DNA of 45,202 bases from Acidobacteriota bacterium (GTDB lineage: Bacteria; Acidobacteriota; Vicinamibacteria; Vicinamibacterales; UBA2999), in assembly GCA_016192845.1 (NCBI GenBank), contig JACPTI010000049.1, positions 1-45,202 on the forward strand. Reading direction: 5' to 3'. Within the stretch, counting starts at the first letter, position 1; each line of letters opens with the position of its first letter. The notes under the pieces were generated by a model. The model worked only from the letters and a program-made list of their open reading frames with translations. It was not told the DNA's origin and made no database searches. Both the position numbers and the translations under genes were made by a program. Positions 16,492 to 24,309 of the stretch are shown here, piece by piece.

Positions 16492-16890
16492 CTACGGCTC
16501 GACGAGCAGCGGCGGAATGAGGCTCATCACCTGCTCCGCGACAGCACACGCATCGGCGGCGGCCTGCCGATCGGGCTGGAACTCGGCATCGTAGCGCGCT
16601 TCGATCGCGTAGGGGGTCAGCACCGCGATATCGAGTGAACCGAGCGCCGCGGCCGCGGTTTCCTGCAGAAGGGCTATGCAGCAGGCCTGCAATGCCGCCA
16701 GGTTGTGAGTCCGGGGAATCTCCTGGTCGGCCAACGCCAAGACCGCCTTCAACGCCTTTTCACACGCCTGCTGCGCGTGGAAGCAGACGGCATCGAACGG
16801 CCCATCCGCCGCAAGCAGGCGGCGAGCTGCCACTAGATCGTTCTCCGCTTTCGCCAGCCAGGCTCGCGCATGCGCACGGTTATCGTTCAT
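16492..16890 (-). CDS. HEPN-domain protein (partner of MNT nucleotidyltransferase)
   Basis: A 132-residue HEPN protein. ATG 16890 overlaps the end of the upstream nucleotidyltransferase gene by 11 bp and gives MNDNRAHARAWLAKAENDLV as N-terminus. Typical HEPN features are AAR-LL in helix 1, CFHAQQACEKALKAVL in helix 2, PRTHNLAAL, and the late YAIEARYDAEF. I see no RX4-6H RNase motif of the HepT type, so it may be a non-catalytic HEPN or use other residues. HEPN/MNT pairs act as toxin-antitoxin modules in which the nucleotidyltransferase modifies the HEPN toxin (family knowledge). Confidence 0.85.
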   Translation of the reverse strand: MNDNRAHARAWLAKAENDLVAARRLLAADGPFDAVCFHAQQACEKALKAVLALADQEIPRTHNLAALQACCIALLQETAAAALGSLDIAVLTPYAIEARYDAEFQPDRQAAADACAVAEQVMSLIPPLLVEP

Positions 16891-17194
16891 AAAGCGTGCG
16901 TCCCTCGCGCAGCGCCGTGGTGATGAATGCGTGACGCACATCACGCCAGGCTGCCACCTCGGCAGGCGTCCAGACCACGACATCCGTCGCGGGGAACACG
17001 CCGACGAGCGCCTTCAAGTAGCGCGGTGAACGGCGGTAGCGGGGCAGATCGGAGTCCTCGATGATGAGGAGGTCGACGTCGCTGTCCGGACGCGCATCGC
17101 CGCGAGCGCGCGACCCGAACAGCACGATCCGATGGGGTGACCCGACCTGAAGAATCCGCTCGACGATCCTGTCGCGCAATTGGGGATCCAACAT
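16880..17194 (-). CDS. Minimal nucleotidyltransferase (MNT/MntA-like)
   Basis: A 104-residue polymerase-beta-fold nucleotidyltransferase. The catalytic motif is complete: GSRARGDARPDSDVDLLI supplies G-S and the D-x-D pair, and a third acidic residue can be placed in ATDVVVWTP. It is the first gene of a two-gene unit with the HEPN gene, overlapping by 11 bp; this order (NTase then HEPN) is common in such pairs. It probably neutralises or modifies its HEPN partner with nucleotides (inference from characterised MntA/HepT). Confidence 0.88.
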   Translation of the reverse strand: MLDPQLRDRIVERILQVGSPHRIVLFGSRARGDARPDSDVDLLIIEDSDLPRYRRSPRYLKALVGVFPATDVVVWTPAEVAAWRDVRHAFITTALREGRTLYER

Positions 17195-17230
17195 GCCGAA
17201 TATTGAGTGGCGATTATATCGCCCGGCTGT

Positions 17231-17851
17231 TCAAGGAAGCGTGCGGAGGTACGCGGCGACGCGCGCCTGCGGGTCGCCACCGGTCAGCAGATCGGTGATG
17301 ACCGCCACGCTCGATGCGCCGGCCGCAATCACCTCGGGCGCGCGCTCGAGCGTGATGCCGCCGATCGCCACCACCGGCCGGCCACGGGACCGGCGCGCCG
17401 CCTCGGCCACGAGATCCAGCCCGACCGCGTCGTACCCGGTGTCCTTCGTGCGCGTGCCGAACACCGGGCCGATGGCAATATAGCTGACCGGCTCCGCTGC
17501 GGCCGCCTCGATCTGCGCGATCGTGTGGGTCGAGTACCCGATGGTGGCCCCCGGGCCCAGCAGGCGCCGCGCCGCCGCCGGCGCAAGATCCTCCTGGCCG
17601 ACGTGCACGCCCGAGGCGCCGGACAGCATGGCGATATCGACGCGATCGTTCACGATGATCGACGCGCCGTGCGCCCGGGCGGCCCGCACCAGTTCGTCCG
17701 CGTGCTCGAGGAACCCCCGCGAGGCGAGGCCCTTGGCGCGCAGCTGGATCACGCGGGCGCCGCCGTCGAGGAAGGCCGCCGCCAGAGGCGCCACGTCCCA
17801 GCCCGCGGCGGCGGCCACGTGGACGTCGAGGATGGCGTGGAGACGGGACAA
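17231..17851 (-). CDS. thiE: Thiamine-phosphate synthase
   Basis: A 206-residue TIM-barrel enzyme joining HMP-PP and HET-P to thiamine phosphate. Family motifs are VIQLRAKG, IIVNDRVDIA, GVHVGQEDL, IGPVFGTRTKDTGYDAVGL and VVAIGGITLE. The start is TTG at 17849-17851, immediately after the accC stop (TAATTG), so translation is probably coupled to accC. No other thiamine gene is nearby; the linkage with accBC is by position only. No TPP riboswitch was recognised. Confidence 0.9.
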   Translation of the reverse strand: MSRLHAILDVHVAAAAGWDVAPLAAAFLDGGARVIQLRAKGLASRGFLEHADELVRAARAHGASIIVNDRVDIAMLSGASGVHVGQEDLAPAAARRLLGPGATIGYSTHTIAQIEAAAAEPVSYIAIGPVFGTRTKDTGYDAVGLDLVAEAARRSRGRPVVAIGGITLERAPEVIAAGASSVAVITDLLTGGDPQARVAAYLRTLP

Positions 17852-19214
<1,363 letters not shown>

Positions 19215-19222
<8 letters not shown>

Positions 19223-19697
19223 GGTTCGGCCGGATGGCAAACAGCCGCTCGCCGTACTGGACCGCCTGGCCGTTCTCCACGTACACCTTCACGACCTCAC
19301 CGTCCACTTCGGCGTTGATCTCGTTCATGAGCTTCATCGCCTCGATGATGCAGAGCACCTGCCCCTGCTTCACCCGGTCGCCCACTTCGGCGAACGGCCG
19401 CGCGCCCGGCTCCGTCGCGCGGTGGAACGTGCCGACGATCGGCGACTTCACGATCACCAGCTCGACGTCCTCCTCCGCCGGCGTGAGCGCGGGGCCCGGC
19501 ACCCCGGCCGCGGCGGGCGCGGCCGCCGGCGCGGCGACCGGCACGGCCGGCAGGTGGTGCGCCGGCGGCGCTCCCGCGACGGCGTGCCCGGCGTGCTTGC
19601 GAATCCGCAGCTTGAAATTATCCCGCTCGAGCTCGAACTCGCTGAGGTCGTGCTCCCGCATTATCTCGAGGATTCTGGTGATCTCGTCGAAATCCAT
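19215..19697 (-). CDS. accB: Biotin carboxyl carrier protein of acetyl-CoA carboxylase
   Basis: A 160-residue BCCP. The N-terminal ~35 residues ([20 protein letters not shown]) form the usual dimerising segment. A Pro/Ala-rich linker covers residues ~40-75. The C-terminal ~80 residues are the biotinyl domain with EAMKLMNEI, whose Lys is biotinylated. It is first in an accB-accC-thiE operon. The region just upstream of the start is a dispersed TTCGTG-type repeat and shows no Shine-Dalgarno sequence. Confidence 0.95.
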
Positions 19698-19706
19698 TCA
19701 GAAGCT

Positions 19707-19801
19707 AACCACGAGGGGCACGAAGGACTCGAAGGACACGAAATGCCTTTTTCACAGGTTGAAAATTCCTGGCCTTCGTGATCTTCGTGACCTTCGTGGT
19801 T
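19707..19801. repeat. TTCGTGxCC-type inverted repeat upstream of accB
   Basis: The left arm begins AACCACGAGGGGCACGAAGG. The right arm ends CTTCGTGACCTTCGTGGTT. Each arm is made of CACGAAGG-type units, with a ~25-bp centre. It fills the space between the M24 peptidase stop side and the accB start, ten bases from the accB ATG, so accB transcripts must begin in or cross it. Confidence 0.8.
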
Positions 19802-19810
19802 TCCATACGC

Positions 19811-20944
19811 TCACAATGACACCAGTTCCCGCGGCACGGCGGTCAGCACGTCACAGCCGGTCTCCGTCACCAGCACGTCGTCTTCGATCCGGACGCCGCC
19901 GAAGCCCGGGAGATACGCGCCCGGCTCAATCGTAAACACCATGCCCGGCAGGAGCGGCACCGACGGAACGTCGGCGCGCGGCCGCGTGATCCGGGGCTCT
20001 TCGTGAACGTCGAGGCCAAGTCCGTGGCCGGTCCCATGGCCGAACGCGGCGCCGAGGCCGCGCGCCTCCAGGACCTGGCGCGCCGCGGCGTCCACGGCGG
20101 ATGTCTCGACGCCCGGACGGACAGCGGCAAGGGCGGCCTGCTGCGCGTCGTACACGGCGGTGTAGAGTCGACGGGCCTCGGGGGACGGCGGCCCGATCGA
20201 GACGGTCCGGGTCACGTCGCAGCAGTATCCGTCCAACACGCCGCCAAAGTCCAGCACGACGAGGTCGCCCGCCGCGAGCATCCGATCGCCGGCCCGGTAG
20301 TGCGGCAACGCCGCGTGCGGCCCCGACGCGACGATCGTGTCGAACGCCGGGCGCTCGTACCCCGCCTCGCGCATCGCCGCCTCGACGGCGGCCGCAACCT
20401 GCCGTTCAGACACGCCGGCTCTCACGGCTCCGAGCGCAGCTTCGGCGACGGCATCGAGCCGCCGCGCCGCCTCGCGGAGTGTCTCAATCTCCGATCCATC
20501 CTTGACGATGCGCGCCCGCTCGACCACGCGCTCTGTTGGGCGGAAGCCGATGCCGAGCTGCCGCCCCTGCGTGTTCCGCTGCCACCAGTCGTGCCTCGCG
20601 ACGGTCACGTGCGCGGCCTCGAAGCCCACCACGGTCGCGCCGATCTCCTGGAGACACCCGAGCAGCGCTTCGTCGTAGCTGGCCGGGACGTCCCACACGC
20701 GGAGGTCGGGACACGCCGCGGCGGACGCCTGCAGCCGCTCGACGGCTTCGCGGTACCGGAAGTCGACGAGCAGATGCGCGGCGTCGCGCGTCAGGACGAG
20801 CACGCCCGCCGAGCCGGCATGGTTGGTCAGATACCGGACGTTGGCGGCGGCGGTCACCACGAGCGCGCCGAGCGACAGCTCGTCGAGGGCCTGATGGATG
20901 CGGCCGTGTCGGGCCGCCAGGTGCGCTGTTGTGGGTAAGGGCAT
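19811..20944 (-). CDS. M24B family metallopeptidase (Xaa-Pro aminopeptidase/dipeptidase type)
   Basis: A 377-residue cytosolic peptidase. Residues ~1-145 form the N-terminal creatinase-like domain. Residues ~150-375 form the pita-bread catalytic domain with all five metal ligands: Asp in VVLDFGG, Asp in CCDVTRTV, His in [10 protein letters not shown], Glu in [10 protein letters not shown] and Glu in VRIEDDVLV. It cleaves peptides next to proline. It is upstream of accB on the same strand, separated by a repeat, and is probably independently transcribed. PepQ or PepP cannot be distinguished. Confidence 0.9.
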   Translation of the reverse strand: MPLPTTAHLAARHGRIHQALDELSLGALVVTAAANVRYLTNHAGSAGVLVLTRDAAHLLVDFRYREAVERLQASAAACPDLRVWDVPASYDEALLGCLQEIGATVVGFEAAHVTVARHDWWQRNTQGRQLGIGFRPTERVVERARIVKDGSEIETLREAARRLDAVAEAALGAVRAGVSERQVAAAVEAAMREAGYERPAFDTIVASGPHAALPHYRAGDRMLAAGDLVVLDFGGVLDGYCCDVTRTVSIGPPSPEARRLYTAVYDAQQAALAAVRPGVETSAVDAAARQVLEARGLGAAFGHGTGHGLGLDVHEEPRITRPRADVPSVPLLPGMVFTIEPGAYLPGFGGVRIEDDVLVTETGCDVLTAVPRELVSL

Positions 20945-20949
20945 GGTCG

Positions 20950-21035
20950 TACGTGGCGTCCGGCTTTAGCCGGACCAAAGGACCACAGGATCCGGGCGCG
21001 AGCGCCGTCGGTCCGGTTGAAGCCGGACGCTACGT
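20950..21035. repeat. CGTCCGGCTTTAGCCGGACC inverted repeat
   Basis: Left arm: ACGTGGCGTCCGGCTTTAGC, continuing to CGGACC at 20975. Right arm: GGTCCGGTTGAAGCCGGACG, then CTACGT. Each arm is itself partly palindromic (TCCGGCT...AGCCGGA). It lies between the M24 peptidase gene and the TPR gene; its right edge supplies the TAG stop of the TPR gene (21030-21032). Confidence 0.8.
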
Positions 21036-21548
21036 GCCTCCCGCGATTCGCGCGGATCGATCCGCGCGAATCTCGGCGAGCCACCCCTCCAGTTCCCCGA
21101 GCACGGGATCGGTCGGGGTCTGTACGTCCGCGTGACCCGTTTCCGGCGGGCCAGCTATCGTCGGCTCCGGCGCAGGTGGATCGACGGCCTCCGGCGCAGG
21201 TGGATCGACGGGATCGGGCGCGGCACGCGCGGCGGGTGCATGGGCGGACGACTGGAGCTCGTCGAGGCTCTTCCGCGCGAGCAGGTTATCGGGCGCCGCC
21301 TGCAGCACGACCTCGAATTCAGCCTTCGCGTCCTCGGACTGACCGAGCGCCATCAGCGCCCGGCCGAGTGTGACGCGGGCCGAGAGGTACGAGGGATGGT
21401 GCACCAGCCCGGCGCGGCAGACGTGCACCGCCTCGTCCAGGTGCCCGCTGCGGCGGCACTCCTCGGCGAGCTGCGCAAAGACAATCGACGCCGGATCCTG
21501 CTGGAGCCTGCGTCGAAGTTCGTCGAGGCGGGAATTCTCGGCCGTCAC
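21030..21548 (-). CDS. TPR-containing protein at the tail of the pilus locus
   Basis: A 172-residue protein starting with GTG at 21546-21548. Residues ~5-95 form two to three tetratricopeptide repeats (SIVFAQLAEECRRSGHLDEA, then SARVTLGRALMALGQSEDAK). Residues ~105-150 are a Pro/Ala-rich linker (DPPAPEAVDPPAPE). The last ~25 residues carry a short LGELEGWLAEIRA helix. No signal peptide is seen, so it is probably a cytoplasmic assembly or scaffold protein. Its first 29 codons occur again, ~88% identical, at 22184-22270. The stop is provided by the adjacent repeat. Confidence 0.8.
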   Translation of the reverse strand: MTAENSRLDELRRRLQQDPASIVFAQLAEECRRSGHLDEAVHVCRAGLVHHPSYLSARVTLGRALMALGQSEDAKAEFEVVLQAAPDNLLARKSLDELQSSAHAPAARAAPDPVDPPAPEAVDPPAPEPTIAGPPETGHADVQTPTDPVLGELEGWLAEIRADRSARIAGGT

Positions 21549-21567
21549 AGGATGTTGGGAGCTACGT

Positions 21568-21792
21568 TCAGGCGGCCTTCACCGGACGATGATGCAATAC
21601 CAGCAAAAGATCCCCCTTCAGCGCGACCTCGGCGTACGACTTTCCGCTGTCGTCGCTGAATTCGACCTCGAGGACATCATCCGCCAGCTGCTCCACGACC
21701 GTGCCCACCTGTCCGCGCACCAAGCCGTATTCCGGCGCGTCTGCGAGTAACGCGACAACGTCGAGAACCGCAATCGATTGGGAGCGTTCCAT
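21568..21792 (-). CDS. DUF4926 protein
   Basis: A 74-residue protein. The pattern LDVVALLADAPEYGLVRGQV, then GTVVEQLADDVLEVEFSDDSGKSYAEVAL, is typical of DUF4926, a small SH3-like barrel family often found beside DUF6883 genes. Function is unknown. It lies 11 bp downstream of the DUF6883 gene and 19 bp before the TPR gene, inside a segment flanked by copies of the TPR gene start. It may be the partner (immunity- or antitoxin-like) of the DUF6883 protein; that is inference only. Confidence 0.75.
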   Translation of the reverse strand: MERSQSIAVLDVVALLADAPEYGLVRGQVGTVVEQLADDVLEVEFSDDSGKSYAEVALKGDLLLVLHHRPVKAA

Positions 21793-21803
21793 AGCGCCTC
21801 GCG

Positions 21804-22139
21804 TTAGAGCACGTAGCAGCTTGTGAACCGTGGCAACTCTTCCCCCGCCCTGATGATCCAGGCACTTCTGACCAGCGCCGTCCCCTTCGGGCCCGTCACA
21901 CGAAAGTCTAAGATGTATCGGCTTCCGAAGCCATCGACCAGCCCCTGAACTGCATCTTCGCTGGTCGCAGCGGCGTCAAGCAGCCGCTCGCGGACATGGG
22001 CTGCGTGTGAGCGGTCGATACCAAGGCGCGCGGCGAATACACGGGCTTTGTGTCGACCTCGCGGGTGCTCTGGCGCCAGACAGTAGTCAAGAAGTTTCGA
22101 GATCTCGACAATGGCCCGGTCTCCATTCGGCAGCCTCAT
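21804..22139 (-). CDS. DUF6883 protein
   Basis: A 111-residue protein, beginning MRLPNGDRAIVEISKLLDYC. The block LAPEHPRGRHKARVFAARLG and the final VRSAWIIRAGEELPRFTSCY match the DUF6883 family as I know it; its function is unknown. Its ATG overlaps the stop of a 44-codon relic of the TPR gene (ATGA at 22136-22139), so translation is probably coupled to it. It is followed by the DUF4926 gene. The pair resembles small two-gene modules carried in accessory regions. Confidence 0.75.
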   Translation of the reverse strand: MRLPNGDRAIVEISKLLDYCLAPEHPRGRHKARVFAARLGIDRSHAAHVRERLLDAAATSEDAVQGLVDGFGSRYILDFRVTGPKGTALVRSAWIIRAGEELPRFTSCYVL

Positions 22140-22270
22140 CCTCTGCCAACAGCATCGTGAAGAGTGCGGCGTCCCCGACGCTGTTCGGCGACCTGCGCGA
22201 ACGCAATCGACACCGGATCCTGCTGGAGCCGGCGTCGAAGTTCGTCGAGGCGGGGGTTGTCGGCGGTCAC
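22136..22270 (-). pseudogene. Truncated copy of the TPR gene start
   Basis: GTG at 22270 opens MTADNPRLDELRRRLQQDPV, nearly the same as the first residues of the intact TPR gene at 21548. Similarity lasts 86-87 bp without gaps (I count 76 of 86 identical) and then stops. The frame continues for about 15 unrelated codons and ends in TGA overlapping the DUF6883 ATG. It lies 17 bp after the PKD-lipoprotein gene, where the original TPR gene start would be expected. Confidence 0.8.
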
Positions 22271-22287
22271 GTAGGCGATTGTACTGA

Positions 22288-23547
22288 CTATTTGACCTGG
22301 ATAGTCTGGTTCGTGGTCTGTCTTCTCCCGGCGCTATCCTCAACGGTCAGCGTAACGCGGTACGTTAGCGGTGACGGGAACCGTTTCAAAATTCTCGGTG
22401 ACGAGGTTTCGACCAACGATGTTTCTCCCGGTATCCCGAAGTGCCAGATGTACTTCGTAATTGGGTTGCGGGAGCCGAAGCCATCGTCGGAACCTCGCGA
22501 CTCCTCAGCGTTGAACACCACGTCGTGGGCCGTCGTGGGGTCCGTCGGCGAAAAGTTGAAAGCCGCGGTGACGCCGTTGACCACCGTCACGTTTTGGCTC
22601 GAGGTTCCCTGCACCCCGGCGCTGTCGGTCACGGTCAGAACCACCGTGTACGTGCCAAGCACGTTATATACATGTGAAACCCTGAGACCCGTCGCGTTCG
22701 TGCCGTCCCCGAACTGCCATTGGTGGTTGACGATCGTCCGACCGGTCTGGCCCACACGCGACGCTTCAGCGGTGAAATTCACCGTTTCGAATTGGCCCGG
22801 CGAGCTTGGCGAGAACGTGAAGGACGCCGTCGGGGCTGTCCCTTGTGCAACGACCACGTTTTGAGTCCGCACACCGATCGAACCGGCACCGTCGGTCACG
22901 GTAAGTGTAACGGCATAGGTACGCACGGCCTGGAACTGGTAGGTAACGATGCGTCCCGAACGGGTCGCCTCGCCGCCAAAGTCCCACGAGTAAGTGCACA
23001 CGTCGAGACACTGTACGCCTTCATCGGTGCTGGCCGTTGCATCGAATACAACATTCTCGCGAAGCGTCGGGGCCGACGGCGACACCGTGAACGACGCGAT
23101 TGGTGCCGTGGTGCTTGTCCCGCCCAATGAGATGGCCAAGGTCCGGACGACAGCCTCCCGTCCGTCGCCGCCGATGGGGACGACGCGAATCGTCGCTGCG
23201 TTGTTTCCGGTGCTGGGATCAGGCGCGACGAATGCAAACGTCGCACGGCCATCACTGCCGGTGATGACCTCGGTCTGCGACACCGTGCCGATATCCGCCG
23301 AGACGCTCAACCGCTGGCCCTCGACGGGACGGCCCGACGCATCGCGCACTGTAACAGTGACCACCGACTGCGAACTGCCGTCGCGAGGCAACTGACTAGG
23401 GCTGGCGCTCAACGTCACCGACAGTGCGAACTCGGAAGGTCCGATGAGCGGCGGATCCGCATTCGCCTCGTCCAGCGAGCACGCCGCCCCGCTCATGCCG
23501 AGGGTGATCGCAACAAGAACAGCGACCGCGCGGAGCTTTTTCACCAT
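22288..23547 (-). CDS. PKD-domain lipoprotein of the pilus locus
   Basis: A 419-residue exported lipoprotein. ATG 23547 gives MVKKLRAVAVLVAITLGMSG, then lipobox GAAC. Residues ~40-140 form an invasin/Big-type Ig-like domain (VTVTVRDASGRPVEGQRLSV). Three PKD domains follow at about 145-235, 240-325 and 330-419, each with a W-x-FG(D/G) core (SWDFGGEA, QWQFGDGT, IWHFGIPG) and a YxVTLTVTD-type last strand. It is probably a surface or periplasmic adhesion/structural protein linked to type IV pili. It follows the frameshifted lipoprotein gene on the same strand by 22 bp. Confidence 0.85.
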   Translation of the reverse strand: MVKKLRAVAVLVAITLGMSGAACSLDEANADPPLIGPSEFALSVTLSASPSQLPRDGSSQSVVTVTVRDASGRPVEGQRLSVSADIGTVSQTEVITGSDGRATFAFVAPDPSTGNNAATIRVVPIGGDGREAVVRTLAISLGGTSTTAPIASFTVSPSAPTLRENVVFDATASTDEGVQCLDVCTYSWDFGGEATRSGRIVTYQFQAVRTYAVTLTVTDGAGSIGVRTQNVVVAQGTAPTASFTFSPSSPGQFETVNFTAEASRVGQTGRTIVNHQWQFGDGTNATGLRVSHVYNVLGTYTVVLTVTDSAGVQGTSSQNVTVVNGVTAAFNFSPTDPTTAHDVVFNAEESRGSDDGFGSRNPITKYIWHFGIPGETSLVETSSPRILKRFPSPLTYRVTLTVEDSAGRRQTTNQTIQVK

Positions 23548-23569
23548 ATGGGTCTCACTACCATCACCT

Positions 23570-24297
23570 TTAGTCCTCCGGGTCTGCGAAGTCGCCAAAC
23601 AGGACGCCAATGCTCCCGGTCGCGGAAATGTCGTTGCCCGCCTGATCGCGTCCGAAGAACGTCACGTCGGCAATCGTCGAGATGATTACGCAGTCCTGGG
23701 GAATCGTCCCAACGATGATGCAGCCCGCGAGCTGCCGTAGCGGCGGCTCGAGCTTGGACGAGTGGCGCACCAGCTCGAAAACCTGCTGCACGAGGGCTCC
23801 GGGAGCCACCGTGAACGTGGTGGCGGAATCGAAGGGGAACGGGACATCGACGCCCGGCGTGTTCCGGCCGTCCGACCGGCGGAACGTCACACGATAGCGG
23901 CGCACCGTGACCGCATTGATCGCACTCGGCGCCTGTGTGGCCCCGGGCGGGCCCGGATCCTTCAAGATGATCCGCGCCGTCACACGAGCCATGTCGTCGA
24001 AAATGCTCCCGTTCGTCAATCGAGTCGATCGATGACGAGCGTCACGGGCGAGCGGTCCTGGCGGATGAACTCGCCGCATCCGGCGGACAGCCCGGCAGCC
24101 GCGATGAGACCGACCGCGACCAATGCCGATTTCAGATTGTTCGAGCGATGATTGTTGACGATTGTCGACTGATGATTTGTCGAATCAATCGATGATTCTC
24201 CGAATCCGTTTCCAATCGACAATGCGGTTCGACGATCACAAATCGTTGTTCGACAACAGTCTGCAATCGACCGATCTGAAATCTGCAGTACCTTCAC
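23570..24297 (-). pseudogene. Pil-locus small lipoprotein, frameshifted
   Basis: Two overlapping frames make one protein. Frame 1 starts at GTG 24297 (GGAGAG just upstream) and encodes the hydrophobic LKSALVAVGLIAAAGLSAGC lipobox, then GEFIRQDRSPVTLVIDRLD and TGA at 24016. Frame 2 carries the rest: MARVTARIILKDPG, then VRRYRVTFRRSDGRNTPGVD and ATGSIGVLFGDF. It ends at 23570. Together they match a lipoprotein I associate with pil loci of this bacterial group, in which LVID and ARVxxRxxLKDPG lie in one frame. A -1 shift near 24015-24060 is needed. The long N-terminus before the signal peptide is repeat-derived. It may be a pseudogene, a sequencing error or, less likely, a programmed frameshift. 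Confidence 0.7.
24139..24290 (-). repeat. CAATC/GTCGA-rich repeat in the lipoprotein N-terminus
   Basis: AT-richer than its surroundings, with many short units related to ATTGTCGAC, ATCGATTGAT and AATCATCGAT on both strands. It lies between the GTG start and the signal peptide of the small lipoprotein and encodes about 45 unusual residues (Asn/Ser/Thr-rich). Confidence 0.6.
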
Positions 24298-24309
24298 GGC
24301 CTATCTCTC

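Noticed and set aside
17195..17230. TPP riboswitch upstream of thiE
   Set aside because: thiE follows accC without gap, and no thi-box sequence was found; the short region at 17195-17230 is downstream of thiE.
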